Shown one piece after another: positions 1-5,498 of a stretch of 6,538 nucleotides of DNA. The notes beneath the pieces are model-generated. The model was given only the letters and a program-made list of their open reading frames with translations. It was not told where the DNA came from and did not search any database. Within the stretch, counting starts at the first letter, position 1, and each line of letters starts with the position of its first letter. Source of the DNA: Candidatus Methanosuratincola petrocarbonis (ex Vanwonterghem et al. 2016) (GTDB taxonomy: Archaea > Thermoproteota > Methanomethylicia > Methanomethylicales > Methanomethylicaceae); the NCBI GenBank assembly GCA_001717015.1, contig MAGV01000071.1:1-6538 (forward strand), written 5' to 3'. Position numbers and translations under genes: made by a program.

Positions 1-568
1 CCTTTGGTTTTGTTGACCTTGAAGGCTTCACCGAGACCTTCACAACGCTCGGCCTGATTACCCGATCCCTGAGGAGGTAGCCCTTCCTTATCTCCTCAAC
101 AACGGTGTGCTCCTCCAGGTCATCCCTCTCCTCCTTGGAGACGACCATGTGCTTCTCGGGGTCCAACGGCTTCATGATGCATTCGATCGGGGAGACGCCG
201 TGCTTCTCAAGGATCTTCTTCATCTTCTTGAGCGTCATCTCGACCCCCTGGAGGACGGTTCCATGCTGCTCCGGTCCGGAGGCGCTCCTCAGTGCAAGCT
301 CGAGCTCGTCGACCACCTCGAGCAGGTCGCACAGCAGCGGCATAGTGGCGAAGAGCCTCGCCTCCTCCATCTGCCTCTCTGACCGCTTCCTTATGTTCTC
401 GCAGTCAGCCTGCATGTACCTGAGCCTGTTCTTCGACTCGTCCAGCTCCCTCTGGAGGGCGTCAAGCTGCTCCTTGTACTTGCACACCTCTTCCTGGAGC
501 CGCTCCAGCTCCATGCCCTTCTCCTCGTCCAAGGGTCCCTCAGCTTTCGCTATGCCATCTGCCCGCAT
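1..568 (-). CDS. grpE: GrpE, nucleotide exchange factor of DnaK (3' end cut by window edge)
   Basis: GrpE binds the ATPase domain of the chaperone DnaK in the cytoplasm and drives ADP release. Reading the minus strand from the ATG at 568-566 gives 189 codons with no stop before the window edge. An acidic, heptad-rich helix spans about residues 17-75 (ELERLQEEV, then QADCENIRKRSERQ), as in the GrpE dimer coiled coil. A middle region (LLEVVDELELAL) is followed by the C-terminal beta domain with the family signature: LDPEKHMVV at 135-143, VVEEIRKGYLLRDRVIRPSVVKVSV spread over 156-180. Archaeal GrpE proteins are usually about 170-210 residues, so only a short tail should be missing. The start is supported by GGAGGAG at 577-571, only 2 bases from the ATG (4 if the core is GGAGG). 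Downstream neighbours off the left edge may be dnaK/dnaJ, which is inference from the common archaeal gene order. Confidence 0.95.
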   Translation of the reverse strand, partial: MRADGIAKAEGPLDEEKGMELERLQEEVCKYKEQLDALQRELDESKNRLRYMQADCENIRKRSERQMEEARLFATMPLLCDLLEVVDELELALRSASGPEQHGTVLQGVEMTLKKMKKILEKHGVSPIECIMKPLDPEKHMVVSKEERDDLEEHTVVEEIRKGYLLRDRVIRPSVVKVSVKPSRSTKPK

Positions 569-570
569 GT

Positions 571-577
571 CTCCTCC
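571..577 (-). promoter_or_regulatory. Shine-Dalgarno site of grpE
   Basis: The minus strand reads GGAGGAG then AC then the ATG at 568. It is a strong anti-16S match but lies unusually close to the start. The next in-frame ATG (codon 19) has no comparable site, so this motif supports codon 568 as the start. Confidence 0.6.
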
Positions 578-621
578 GGATCCGTCAGTCTGCAATGCGT
601 ACCCCCCTCAAAAAAGCAGTG

Positions 622-650
622 AATTATATCGCAGTCAAATATATATATCT
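622..650 (-). promoter_or_regulatory. TATA-box region for grpE
   Basis: On the minus strand this region contains AGATATATATATTTG (650-636) and GATATAATT (630-622). The latter would place transcription start near 600, leaving a leader of about 30 bases before the grpE ATG. A run of six A then six C (plus strand, 602-615) lies just downstream. Which of the two A/T boxes serves which direction cannot be decided by eye. Confidence 0.5.
635..650 (+). promoter_or_regulatory. TATA-box region for the HdrD-like gene
   Basis: The plus strand reads TCAAATATATATATCT about 55-65 bases before the ATG at 702. A TATA box here would start transcription near 668-672 and give a leader of roughly 30 bases that includes the AAAGGA at 685-690, a plausible ribosome binding site 11 bases from the start. 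It overlaps the grpE promoter region on the other strand. Confidence 0.5.
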
Positions 651-701
651 CACGCATGGCTGGCAGGAGGGTGCGCTCGCAGCCAAAGGATAATAGCCGG
701 C

Positions 702-1838
702 ATGAGGAATAGATCGCAGGTGTATGAGATGCTAGAGAATGCCCCAGAAATTGCTTCGGCGTGCACCCTTTGCGGCGCCTGCGTCGAGGTTTGCCCATTC
801 TTCAAAGCAACCAACAACCCGAAGTTCGGTGCCATGGCCAAGGTCGAGGCTGCGATCGCGCTCTTCGAAGGCAAGGATCTCAAGGAGGAGGACCTGAAGA
901 CCCTGTACCTGTGCACCAGGTGCGACGGCTGCCACAGCTCCTGCCCGATGGACATACCGATCTCGGTCGTCGTCCAGGCTGCTAGGGCAGAGCTGCGGAG
1001 GAGGGACATGGTCCCTGAGAAGTACAAGACGATAGCAGACGCAATAATCAAGATGGGATCGCCGATGGCGGCGCCGCCGGAGAAGCGCACCGCCTGCCTG
1101 CCAGAGGGGTTCAAGCCCCCAGAGAAAGCAAAGTACCTATATGTGCCAGGGTGCTGGTCGGGGATCAAGCTCCCCGAGACCGCGAAGGCGACAATGGAGG
1201 TCCTGATCAAGGCGGGCTTGGATTTCACGACGCTCGGGGAGAAGGAGTGGTGCTGCGGGCTCTTCCTCATCGACACAGGGATGCTCGAGGAGGCCAAGAG
1301 GCTCGCCGAGAAGAACACGGTGCTCTTCGAGTCCACAGGCGCCAGGACGGTCGTGACCGAGTGCCCCTCATGCTACGATGTCTTCAAGAACGTGTACCCT
1401 GCCCTCTTCAGGAAGCCGGATTACGAAGTCGTCCACATCTCGGAGCTGCTCGATCAGCTTGTCAAGGAAGGGAGGATCAGCCCCAGCGCAGCTGAGGGGA
1501 AGAGGATAATCTACAAGGATCCCTGCCCCCTAGTAAGGAGGACCGGGACAATCCAACCCCCGAGGGATGTCTTGCGCAGGATCGGCGATCTGGTCGAATA
1601 CGGAGAGAGCGGGAAGGAAGCGGTCTGCTGCGGGGCTCCCGCGGGCGTGAAGCCGCTTTATCCCGATATCGCGAACAAGCTGGCGGAGATGCTGATGTCG
1701 GAAGCGAAAGCGAAGGGCGCAGAGGTCGGCGTAGGATGCGCATTCTGCATGTACCACATGGGCGGCCTGCCCAAGGAGGCGGGATACCCGCCGATAAAGA
1801 CACTATCACAGCTTGTACTCGAGAGTCTCAAAAAATAG
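702..1838 (+). CDS. HdrD-type (Fe-S)-binding oxidoreductase subunit with two CCG domains
   Basis: Probable electron-transfer subunit of the heterodisulfide reductase HdrD / glycolate oxidase GlcF / GlpC superfamily, 378 residues. Two N-terminal ferredoxin-type [4Fe-4S] motifs are complete: C21-C24-C27-C31-P and C71-C74-C77-C81-P. Two cysteine-rich CCG domains follow. The first has C151, C184-C185-G and C221-C224; the second has C275, C309-C310-G and C346-C349. Gaps of 32 and 35 residues in the first, and 33 and 35 in the second, match the CX(31-39)CCX(35-36)CXXC pattern of Hdr-type noncubane clusters. No membrane segment is seen, so a partner would be needed for membrane attachment or flavin chemistry; none is encoded here. 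The same frame stays open back to a GTG at 105, but that stretch is antisense to grpE; ATG 702 sits just before the first cluster and behind AAAGGA. Whether it reduces heterodisulfide or serves a lactate/glycolate-type dehydrogenase cannot be told. Confidence 0.88.
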   Translation: MRNRSQVYEMLENAPEIASACTLCGACVEVCPFFKATNNPKFGAMAKVEAAIALFEGKDLKEEDLKTLYLCTRCDGCHSSCPMDIPISVVVQAARAELRRRDMVPEKYKTIADAIIKMGSPMAAPPEKRTACLPEGFKPPEKAKYLYVPGCWSGIKLPETAKATMEVLIKAGLDFTTLGEKEWCCGLFLIDTGMLEEAKRLAEKNTVLFESTGARTVVTECPSCYDVFKNVYPALFRKPDYEVVHISELLDQLVKEGRISPSAAEGKRIIYKDPCPLVRRTGTIQPPRDVLRRIGDLVEYGESGKEAVCCGAPAGVKPLYPDIANKLAEMLMSEAKAKGAEVGVGCAFCMYHMGGLPKEAGYPPIKTLSQLVLESLKK

Positions 1839-1840
1839 GC

Positions 1841-1869
1841 TTTTTTTATCCCTTTTTTTATTTTATTTT
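1841..1869 (+). terminator. T-rich transcription terminator after the HdrD-like gene
   Basis: Three bases after the TAG stop at 1836-1838 the plus strand has T7, then ATCCC, then T7, then ATTTTATTTTA. Repeated T-runs without a required hairpin are the usual archaeal terminator. The next gene is convergent, and on its strand this tract is A-rich, so it terminates only the plus-strand transcript. Confidence 0.75.
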
Positions 1870-1884
1870 ACCATTACGGGCGGG

Positions 1885-2280
1885 TCAATCCCCCTTGCCC
1901 TTGAACTTCTGGCTGAGGGGCACACGCTTGCCGTCCTTTATGTATGTGATCGAGGTCTCGAGCCTCACGGGCATCCCCAAGTTGCAGAAGAGCTCGTAGA
2001 GGTCCTCACCAGGGATGTCCTCGTTGAGCTTGCCTGTCCTGTAGAGGTTGGCGATGTACTTCACGACCTCCATCGTAGCCTTGGGGTACTGGGAGAGGGC
2101 TGCTTCCAAGACCTCCGGTCCCCTCCCGATCAGGCGCCTTTTGACAATTGAGAACGGATCCTCCTCGACCTTCTTGGGCGCCTCTGTCTGCGTCTTTTTC
2201 ATCGCTGCGAGCCTGCGCTCCATCTCGAGGAGCTTCCGCTTTTTTATGATCTCGATCTCGTCGTCCGAGTCAGACGCCAT
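1885..2280 (-). CDS. Small basic PDCD5-like (putative dsDNA-binding) archaeal protein
   Basis: A 131-residue protein of uncertain function. The N-terminus (residues 4-30, DSDDEIEIIKKRKLLEMERR) is an acidic cap followed by a charged helix rich in K/R/E, much like archaeal PDCD5/TFAR19-type DNA-binding proteins. Residues 40-100 look like a helical bundle (PFSIVKRRLIGRGPEVLEAA, YPKATMEVVKYIANLYRTGK). The remainder (101-128, LGMPVRLETSITYIKDGKRV) looks like a beta hairpin or small beta unit not found in ordinary PDCD5, which ends after its helical bundle at about 110-120 residues. I recall similar small proteins in thaumarchaeal and crenarchaeal genomes, but no experimental role. The start is well supported: GGAGGG at 2294-2289, 8 bases upstream. 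It is monocistronic, with its own promoter and 124 bases from the hjc-like gene. A canonical PDCD5 orthologue is possible but less likely. Confidence 0.7.
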   Translation of the reverse strand: MASDSDDEIEIIKKRKLLEMERRLAAMKKTQTEAPKKVEEDPFSIVKRRLIGRGPEVLEAALSQYPKATMEVVKYIANLYRTGKLNEDIPGEDLYELFCNLGMPVRLETSITYIKDGKRVPLSQKFKGKGD

Positions 2281-2288
2281 ATCGCATA

Positions 2289-2294
2289 CCCTCC
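2289..2294 (-). promoter_or_regulatory. Shine-Dalgarno site of the small PDCD5-like gene
   Basis: GGAGGG on the minus strand, 8 bases before the ATG at 2280, fixes the start of this small gene. Confidence 0.7.
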
Positions 2295-2315
2295 GAGATA
2301 ATTGTAGCGGGTCAG

Positions 2316-2330
2316 AAATAAGCTTTTAAT
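2316..2330 (-). promoter_or_regulatory. TATA-like box of the small PDCD5-like gene
   Basis: The minus strand reads ATTAAAAGCTTATTT. Transcription starting about 25 bases downstream would begin near 2295-2301, just before the Shine-Dalgarno site, giving a very short leader. A GC dyad (2335-2348) abuts it upstream. Confidence 0.5.
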
Positions 2331-2334
2331 GCCG

Positions 2335-2348
2335 GCCCCCTGGGGGGC
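2335..2348. repeat. GC dyad (6-base arms) abutting a TATA-like box
   Basis: The sequence GCCCCC-TG-GGGGGC has six-base perfect arms around a two-base centre. It lies 4 bases upstream (minus-strand sense) of the ATTAAAAG box of the PDCD5-like gene, in the position of a BRE or an operator. It overlaps GCCGGC at 2331-2336. It could equally contribute to ending the hjc-side transcript. Confidence 0.4.
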
Positions 2349-2354
2349 TGCAAA

Positions 2355-2388
2355 CCAAGCAACAATGGACGCCCAATCGGCGGCTTGG
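2355..2388 (-). other. Possible RNA stem-loop in the 3' region of the Hjc-like gene
   Basis: Just past the stop of the Hjc-like gene the minus strand can form CCAAGC (2388-2383) paired with GCTTGG (2360-2355). An inner CGCC/GGCG stem closes on GATTG. No long T-run follows, so it is not a clear terminator; it may protect the 3' end of the operon transcript or be chance. Confidence 0.25.
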
Positions 2389-2404
2389 GAATGGCGCCAG
2401 CGCG

Positions 2405-2935
2405 CTAGTCCCCGATTTCAGCGTCTTCTTCGGATCCGATTGCCCCGCTCTCCCTCTTGCCCTTGATCTTGAACGGGGGCGAGTAGTCTGGGAGGTCGTT
2501 ACCCCTCTCGTAGTGGCAGCATATCGTCTGCCCCCTGAGGGAGTCCCACATCTCCTCTGGCACGATCTTGTAGAATTCCCTGAGCTCCCTCCTGAGGTAG
2601 CCGTCCCCCTTCCGCTTCTTTGAGAGGAACTTGAAGGCGAGCACTATCCTGCGCTTTGGGTACCGCTTGAATCCGTTGATGAGGAAGATGTCCCTTTCGA
2701 TCTGGTCCCACTCGACGTAGAGGTGATCCTTTGCGCCTGCTTTTGCTTCTACAACGTCGAGCTCGCCAGTGCTGTCGTTCGTGGCCATCACGTCCGGGAG
2801 GTATGCGCTGTTCCCCCCGGTCCTGTACGACCACCACCCGGCCGCGCGGTACCTTTTCACGAGATCGCGCTCGAACCCCTGCCCCCTGCTCTTCCTGATC
2901 CGGGAGACATGCGCACTGTCATCCCCCAAGCCCAC
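2405..2935 (-). CDS. Hjc-like Holliday junction resolvase with C-terminal extension
   Basis: Probable structure-specific endonuclease that cuts four-way DNA junctions during recombination and fork repair. The PD-(D/E)XK core is clear: RGQGFERDLV with Glu22, GGNSAYLPDVMA with Asp48, and VVEAKAG with Glu63 and Lys65. This order and spacing (E-26-D-15-E-2-K) resembles archaeal Hjc (E, D, then ExK). The conserved Hjc-style stretch DHLYVEWDQIE follows at 70-80, then IVLAFKF. At 176 residues it exceeds the usual 120-140; residues about 108-176 form an extension with a basic patch (SKKRKGDG), an aromatic part ending in PDYSPPFKIKG, and an acidic tail. Similar extended forms occur in Thaumarchaeota-type genomes as far as I recall. 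The start is GTG 2935-2933, immediately after the Nudix stop; a TTG two codons later would sit 9 bases from the AGGGGG motif and is an alternative. It is the last gene of the cluster. Confidence 0.82.
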   Translation of the reverse strand: MGLGDDSAHVSRIRKSRGQGFERDLVKRYRAAGWWSYRTGGNSAYLPDVMATNDSTGELDVVEAKAGAKDHLYVEWDQIERDIFLINGFKRYPKRRIVLAFKFLSKKRKGDGYLRRELREFYKIVPEEMWDSLRGQTICCHYERGNDLPDYSPPFKIKGKRESGAIGSEEDAEIGD

Positions 2936-3484
2936 TCACCCCCTGGCATTCCCCAAGAACCTCTCGAAGAAGAGGATCCCTATCGCAGTCTTCGCGTCCT
3001 CAATCTCGTTGTCCCTGACCATCTCGATAGCCTTCTGGAGTGGGACGAACACAGTATCGATCTCCTCGTCGTCATCGAGCCTCTTCGAGGAACTCCTCAG
3101 ACCCTTGGCAAGGAAGAGGTGTATGACCTCTGTGCTGTATCCGGGCGCAACATAGAAGCTGAATATCCGCTCCATCTTTTCCGCGGCGTATCCCGTCTCC
3201 TCGATCAGCTCCCTCCTCGCGCAGTCCTCGGGGGCCTCGCCCTCTTCGATCGTCCCAGCCGGGATCTCCCAGATCACCCTCTTCGCCGTGTGCCGGTACT
3301 GCCGCTCGAGCAGGACATCTTCCCCTTCCAAGGCCACAATAGCCACGGCTCCAGGGTGGACCACAGTCTCCCTGCGGGCGAGCCTCCCGCTTGGCAACCT
3401 CACATCGTCGACTCGGACGCTGATTGCCCTGCCGGAAAAAACTTGGGATGATGAGATTGCCTCTTCCAACGAGGGCACCCTCAT
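2936..3484 (-). CDS. Nudix hydrolase, ADP-ribose pyrophosphatase (NudF)-like
   Basis: Probable cytoplasmic enzyme hydrolysing ADP-ribose or a related nucleoside diphosphate to AMP plus ribose 5-phosphate, with Mg2+. The Nudix box GX5EX7REUXEEXGU is perfect: Gly77, Glu83, then R91-E92-L-I-E95-E96-T-G98-Y99. Preceding features also fit ADPRase: VVHPGAVAIV at 41-50, LLERQYRHTAKRVIWEIPAG at 58-77. After the box, APGYSTEVIHLFLA (113-126) holds the Pro/Gly loop and Glu119 typical of the family. Length 182 agrees with ADP-ribose pyrophosphatases (about 170-210). The ATG (3484-3482) overlaps the TGA of the upstream AIM24-family gene as ATGA, implying translational coupling. Its own stop abuts the Hjc-like start. 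Substrate is inferred from family resemblance; another nucleotide sugar is possible. Confidence 0.92.
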   Translation of the reverse strand: MRVPSLEEAISSSQVFSGRAISVRVDDVRLPSGRLARRETVVHPGAVAIVALEGEDVLLERQYRHTAKRVIWEIPAGTIEEGEAPEDCARRELIEETGYAAEKMERIFSFYVAPGYSTEVIHLFLAKGLRSSSKRLDDDEEIDTVFVPLQKAIEMVRDNEIEDAKTAIGILFFERFLGNARG

Positions 3485-4173
3485 CTCGCCCTGGACTGGA
3501 CGCGCGGCTCAATCAGGGTCCATATCCAGTCCGCGAATTCCCTCGGGTTCTTTGTCTGGAGGAGGACTTCGCCAGGCCCAGTTATCCTGGTGACCAGCCC
3601 CTCGCCGCTGAGGAGCGTCTCCTTCATGCCCCCGAAGCGTTCGACCCTGTATGTGCACGTGTTGTTGAATGCGACAAGGTGGAAGTTGTCGACTATAAGC
3701 TGCTCGCCCGGCCCCAACGTGTGCCGGTCAATCGCGCCGAATGTGTTGATGAATAGGTCCCCTGTGCCTGTGGCTTTTATCATGAATAGCCCCTGACCGA
3801 ATAGCCCCCTCGTGAAACCCTCCCATTTTATGTCCAGGTCCACGGCAGGCGAGGATGCGACGTAGGACTCCTTCCGAATGATCCACCCATTCTTCCCGTC
3901 CAGCGTGAGGTGCTCGATGTCCCCCAGCGGGGCGGAGACGAATGCCACTTCCCCTGGCCCGCCCTTCGCCGAGTAGTCGGTGACCCAGAAGGACTGCCCC
4001 CCGAGCAGCTTCAGCCCGAGCGAGCCGAGTATACCTGACCTTGTCCGAGTGCGGGCCTCGATGTTCGGGGTCATGTAAGTCATTGCTCCGGACTCCCCGA
4101 CAACGGACTCGCCGTCCTTCAGCTTCAAAACAGCCATCGCGTAGGAAGGCTTGTACCTTATCTCATATTCCAT
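3481..4173 (-). CDS. TIGR00266 / AIM24 family protein
   Basis: A 230-residue member of the AIM24 (DUF124, TIGR00266) family, whose biochemical role is unknown; the yeast mitochondrial relative affects inner-membrane organisation. The protein is rich in predicted beta strands and glycine turns, as in the family's beta-barrel fold. Recognisable segments are MTYMTPNIEART (31-42), GILGSLGLKLLGGQSFWVTDY (47-67), PGEVAFVSAPLGDIEHLTLD (73-92), GLFGQGLFMIKATGTGDLFI (123-142), LGPGEQLIVDNFHLVAFN (153-170), and SGEGLVTRITGPGEVLLQT (189-207). No signal peptide or membrane helix is evident. The start has AAGGGGA (4186-4180) 6 bases upstream. It leads a coupled cluster: its TGA overlaps the ATG of the Nudix gene by four bases. 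The Obg GTPase gene lies 51 bases upstream on the same strand, with a possible separate promoter between. Confidence 0.87.
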   Translation of the reverse strand: MEYEIRYKPSYAMAVLKLKDGESVVGESGAMTYMTPNIEARTRTRSGILGSLGLKLLGGQSFWVTDYSAKGGPGEVAFVSAPLGDIEHLTLDGKNGWIIRKESYVASSPAVDLDIKWEGFTRGLFGQGLFMIKATGTGDLFINTFGAIDRHTLGPGEQLIVDNFHLVAFNNTCTYRVERFGGMKETLLSGEGLVTRITGPGEVLLQTKNPREFADWIWTLIEPRVQSRAR

Positions 4174-4179
4174 AATCTG

Positions 4180-4186
4180 TCCCCTT
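4180..4186 (-). promoter_or_regulatory. Shine-Dalgarno site of the AIM24-family gene
   Basis: AAGGGGA on the minus strand, 6 bases before the ATG at 4173. A run of eight C (plus-strand G8 at 4195-4202) lies a few bases farther upstream in the leader or promoter. Confidence 0.55.
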
Positions 4187-4204
4187 GAATTAGTGGGGGG
4201 GGCA

Positions 4205-4220
4205 GGATTAATAAAAATTG
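4205..4220 (-). promoter_or_regulatory. A/T-rich box between GTPase and AIM24 genes: TATA-like element or weak terminator
   Basis: The minus strand reads CAATTTTTATTAATCC, starting 4 bases after the GTPase stop codon (4227-4225) and about 32-47 bases before the AIM24 start. TTTATTAA is a usable TATA box whose start point would fall near 4187, right at the Shine-Dalgarno site. The T5 run could also end GTPase transcripts. This makes the three-gene cluster possibly independent of the GTPase. Confidence 0.45.
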
Positions 4221-4224
4221 GCTT

Positions 4225-5442
4225 TCAGGATTTCCTCTTCCGGGCTGTGACTATCGTGATGATGTCACGGTCGCGCAGCTCGTAGTCGTTGGGGAGGCGG
4301 ATCCCGCTCACGGAGTCGATCGCGTACAGGAAGTTGTCGTAGAGGTCGGAGTGGATCTGCCTTGCGAGGTCCTTTGGCGTGGAGCCCTGCGGCATCAGGT
4401 ACGCGTCAGGGAGGACATTCCCCTTCCTGTCGGAGTACTTCTTCGCGTCCTCTACAGGGTAGATGACGTTTATCCTGAGGAGCTTGAGCACGGCGGTCGT
4501 CACTGCCAGGTCGACCCCGGTCCGTAGCCATTTGTCGAAGACCCTCGACTGGACGTACTCGAGCGCCCACTTCTGCTTGGGCGTGAGCTTGCTGGCGTCC
4601 TTGACTACGAATTTCTCGTCCCCCGGCGTGTACGATATCGCCCCCGCCTTCTCAGCGCGCCTCAGCAGGAGCTCGACCTCTGCGGAGGCAGGGATCACAA
4701 AGCTCTTGCCGAAGGTCTCAATGAGCCCGTTCAGGTTCCTCTCCGCCACGGGCCTGTCCATCTTGTTCGCGACTATGAGCGTGGGCTTCGAGAGGTACCT
4801 TATCTCGGTCGCGAATGCCCTGAACTCCTCATCCTCCCAGTCCTCGAACGGCACGCCCTCGAGCCTGGTCTTCGAGAGGGCCTCTTTGATCTGGGGGTAG
4901 GTGACCTTTATCCCTGAGAGGATGTCATATAGCGCCGCAGGGAGCGTGACCGCCTTGTTCTGGATCGCCCTCTTCACCTTGTCGGCGTTCTCAATGAGGT
5001 TCTTCGTGTACCACTTCACCAGCTCCTCCTCGATGTCGTAATAGTCAGCCAAGGGCGATCCCATCCCTGGCTCGCAGATCTCCCCCTTCGCATTTATGCT
5101 CCCCGAGGCGTCCACGACGTGCAGGATCACATCCGCCTGGGCTGCGACTGAGAGGAAGCGGGTGCCGAGCCCGAGGCCCTCTGATGCCCCCTTTATGAGC
5201 CCCGGCAGATCCACGACCTCCACGGGTATGAAACGCCAGCCATCGATGCAGACAGAGTTCTGCGGGTTGTCCTTCACACCAAGCTCCTTGCACATGCATG
5301 CGGTCTTGACGTATCCGATGCCTACATTCGGTTCCTTCGTTGTGAACGGGTAGTTCGAGACCTCTGCGTTCATCATTGTGATCGCATTGAAGAGGGTCGT
5401 CTTCCCGGCGTTGGTCTTCCCTATGATGCCGATCCTTACCAT
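4225..5442 (-). CDS. Obg-family GTPase of the archaeal Ygr210/YchF-like group with TGS domain
   Basis: A translation-factor-class GTPase expected to act on or near the ribosome; 405 residues, normal for the group. G1/P-loop GKTNAGKT is at 8-15, switch I region around FTTKEPNVGIGY (33-44), G3 DLPG at 78-81 followed by LIKGASEGLGLG, G4 NKMD at 226-229, and G5-like PASAE at 251-255. NKMD predicts GTP specificity, unlike bacterial YchF, where this motif is altered and ATP is preferred. The insert VDASGSINAKGE (110-121) and the DYYDIEEELVKWY helix (133-145) are typical of Ygr210-like proteins. A TGS domain occupies about 322-400 (INVIYPVEDA, then LMPQGSTPKDLARQIHSDL, ending DRDIITIV). Cys49, Cys51 and Cys65 lie between switch I and G3. 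The start is supported by GAGGA (5453-5449) 6 bases upstream. It is divergent from the creatininase-family gene. Confidence 0.93.
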   Translation of the reverse strand: MVRIGIIGKTNAGKTTLFNAITMMNAEVSNYPFTTKEPNVGIGYVKTACMCKELGVKDNPQNSVCIDGWRFIPVEVVDLPGLIKGASEGLGLGTRFLSVAAQADVILHVVDASGSINAKGEICEPGMGSPLADYYDIEEELVKWYTKNLIENADKVKRAIQNKAVTLPAALYDILSGIKVTYPQIKEALSKTRLEGVPFEDWEDEEFRAFATEIRYLSKPTLIVANKMDRPVAERNLNGLIETFGKSFVIPASAEVELLLRRAEKAGAISYTPGDEKFVVKDASKLTPKQKWALEYVQSRVFDKWLRTGVDLAVTTAVLKLLRINVIYPVEDAKKYSDRKGNVLPDAYLMPQGSTPKDLARQIHSDLYDNFLYAIDSVSGIRLPNDYELRDRDIITIVTARKRKS

Positions 5443-5448
5443 AGGCAG

Positions 5449-5453
5449 TCCTC
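5449..5453 (-). promoter_or_regulatory. Shine-Dalgarno site of the Obg-family GTPase
   Basis: GAGGA on the minus strand, 6 bases before the ATG at 5442. Confidence 0.6.
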
Positions 5454-5472
5454 AAGTAATAACCGGCGTCGA

Positions 5473-5486
5473 CCGATATATTACCT
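5473..5486 (-). promoter_or_regulatory. TATA-like box of the Obg-family GTPase
   Basis: The minus strand reads AAGGTAATATATCGGT across this region, with TAATATAT as the box. Its centre is about 37 bases from the start codon, which gives a leader of roughly 12 bases carrying the GAGGA site. Confidence 0.55.
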
Positions 5487-5498
5487 TGCATGCCAAAG

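Noticed and set aside
627..634. TATCGCAG recurring near 628, 2982 and 5543
   Set aside because: It is an eight-base word. One copy is inside the Nudix coding sequence, and spacing and context differ; chance is sufficient.
105..701. In-frame N-terminal extension of the HdrD-like protein back to a GTG at 105
   Set aside because: The translation is serine-rich and low in complexity, and it is the exact antisense of grpE. The protein family begins just before the first CxxCxxCxxxCP motif, consistent with ATG 702.
650..1336. 228-residue open frame on the minus strand
   Set aside because: It is antisense to the cysteine motifs of the HdrD-like gene, with no supporting ribosome binding site or domain.
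2341..2404. Possible small RNA or tRNA in the gap after the Hjc-like gene
   Set aside because: At 64 bases it is too short for a tRNA. There are no cloverleaf arms, no CCA-adjacent acceptor pairing and no C/D box motifs. Only a weak hairpin is seen.
2723..3451. 242-residue open frame on the plus strand
   Set aside because: It is antisense to the Hjc-like and Nudix genes, both of which have intact catalytic motifs. Its translation is proline- and arginine-rich with no recognisable domain.
4463..4900. 145-residue plus-strand frame inside the GTPase gene
   Set aside because: It is an antisense shadow of a gene whose G motifs and TGS domain are complete.
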